Source: an uncultured Aquimarina sp.
Lineage (GTDB): Bacteria > Bacteroidota > Bacteroidia > Flavobacteriales > Flavobacteriaceae
Length of the DNA: 64,000 nucleotides
NCBI GenBank assembly: GCA_947503135.1
Contig: CANNCQ010000010.1
Coordinates: 1-64,000 of the forward strand
Direction of reading: 5' to 3'
Part shown: positions 63,625 to 64,000 of the stretch, piece after piece
Layout of the letters: the number at the start of each line of letters is the position of its first letter
Numbering within the stretch: the first letter of the stretch is position 1
Notes under the pieces: model-generated
The model's database searches: none
What the model was told of the DNA's origin: nothing
The model's input: the letters and a program-made list of their open reading frames with translations, nothing else
Program-made: the position numbers and the translations under genes

Positions 63625-64000
63625 TTAACTCAAGTGCTCTCCACCATCTACTTTTATAACCGTTCCATTAATCCATTTGGCTTCGTCTTTACTCAATAAA
63701 TAAACCACATCTGCTACATCTTTTGGATTGGTTAATCGGTTATAAGGGTTTCTCTTTATACTATGGGCGATAATAGTATCATTACCAGGAATCATCTGTA
63801 AAGAATCTGTATTTGTAACCCCTGCTTGAATGCAATTTGCTGTAATGTTGTAAGGAGCAAATTCTAGAGCTATATTTCTTGTAATTGCTTCTATAGCTGC
63901 CTTAGCAGCAGAAACAGCAGCATAACTTCCCCAAGGCTTTGTATTTCCTTCACTAGTAAAACTTATAATTCTTGCTTCATTTGCAAATAGGTTTTCTTTA
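63625..64000 (-). CDS. Short-chain reductase with enoyl-reductase-type Y-x6-K motif (partial)
   Basis: Partial: the coding frame runs off the right edge; 124 C-terminal residues are visible, ending at the TAA 63625-63627. It contains SYAAVSAAKAAIEAITRNIA, in which Tyr is seven residues before Lys (Y-x6-K). The usual reductase motif Y-x3-K is absent because the position four before Lys is Val. Y-x6-K is the motif of SDR-type enoyl-ACP reductases (FabI, and especially FabL). ANCIQAGVTNTDSLQMIPGN and KVDGGEHLS at the end also resemble FabL. The cofactor site is outside the window. Enoyl reduction is inferred. Confidence 0.7.
   Translation of the reverse strand, partial: KENLFANEARIISFTSEGNTKPWGSYAAVSAAKAAIEAITRNIALEFAPYNITANCIQAGVTNTDSLQMIPGNDTIIAHSIKRNPYNRLTNPKDVADVVYLLSKDEAKWINGTVIKVDGGEHLS

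Noticed and set aside
1-64000. tRNA, rRNA, insertion sequence or prophage genes
   Set aside because: Intergenic gaps were read for T-loop motifs, inverted ends and transposase-like frames; none was found.

Overview
The window is a densely packed, AT-rich chromosomal segment that looks like a member of the Flavobacteriaceae (Bacteroidota). The evidence is direct: promoter -7 elements of the TAnnTTTG type, weak Shine-Dalgarno signals with A-rich leaders, a fused CcsB-CcsA cytochrome c assembly protein, short MutS2 without an Smr domain, paired LptD/OstA-like genes, menaquinone genes, and typical flavobacterial neighbourhoods such as dnaA next to a low-molecular-weight phosphatase and a tetrapyrrole-methylase-fold methyltransferase. 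I cannot fix the genus. I saw no rRNA or tRNA gene, transposase, prophage or CRISPR array.

Layout. 1-6.8 kb is the edge of a surface-polysaccharide locus with six glycosyltransferase genes, one cut by the window start and one a two-domain fusion. 6.9-11.1 kb holds oxyR, with both regulatory cysteines, convergent with ccsBA across a 54-bp perfect palindrome. 11.2-16.3 kb carries a DUF2520 dehydrogenase-like gene, a KdsC-like phosphatase, a small secreted protein, menC-menA and a stand-alone bifunctional hisB. 16.4-18.8 kb is an ECF sigma factor operon with a membrane protein (probable anti-sigma) and a secreted adhesin-like protein. 19.0-22.4 kb is the translation operon thrS-infC-rpmI-rplT, where infC must start at a non-AUG codon (AUA). 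22.5-28.8 kb is a sugar block: a beta-phosphoglucomutase-like HAD, an aldonolactone-oxidase-like flavoprotein, a trehalose-6-phosphate synthase/phosphatase fusion and a divergent GH15 hydrolase.

28.8-45.3 kb is mostly housekeeping: a SanA-like protein, an alpha/beta hydrolase, a prohibitin-like protein, a VWA membrane protein, fabG, cysE-cysM, a KAS III gene, a cysteine-rich PKD-like secreted protein, fumC, a LOG-family protein, hisS and an amidase. 45.5-52.0 kb holds two envelope genes of the LPS-transport type (lptD and an OstA-like gene) around proC and a coiled-coil membrane protein. 52.0-60.9 kb carries a class III aminotransferase, an S41 lipoprotein protease, mutS2, rdgB, an RsmI-like methyltransferase, a phosphatase, dnaA and a thioesterase followed by an octanucleotide repeat.

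61.0-64.0 kb, running off the right edge, is the most distinctive part: a tight minus-strand set encoding a reductase with an enoyl-reductase-type Y-x6-K motif, a FabZ-like dehydratase, a ketosynthase, an acyl carrier protein and a phosphopantetheinyl transferase. Together these supply the condensation, dehydration and apparent enoyl-reduction steps, plus carrier activation, of a dedicated acyl-chain pathway, separate from the scattered fabG and KAS III genes. Its product cannot be told from this window.
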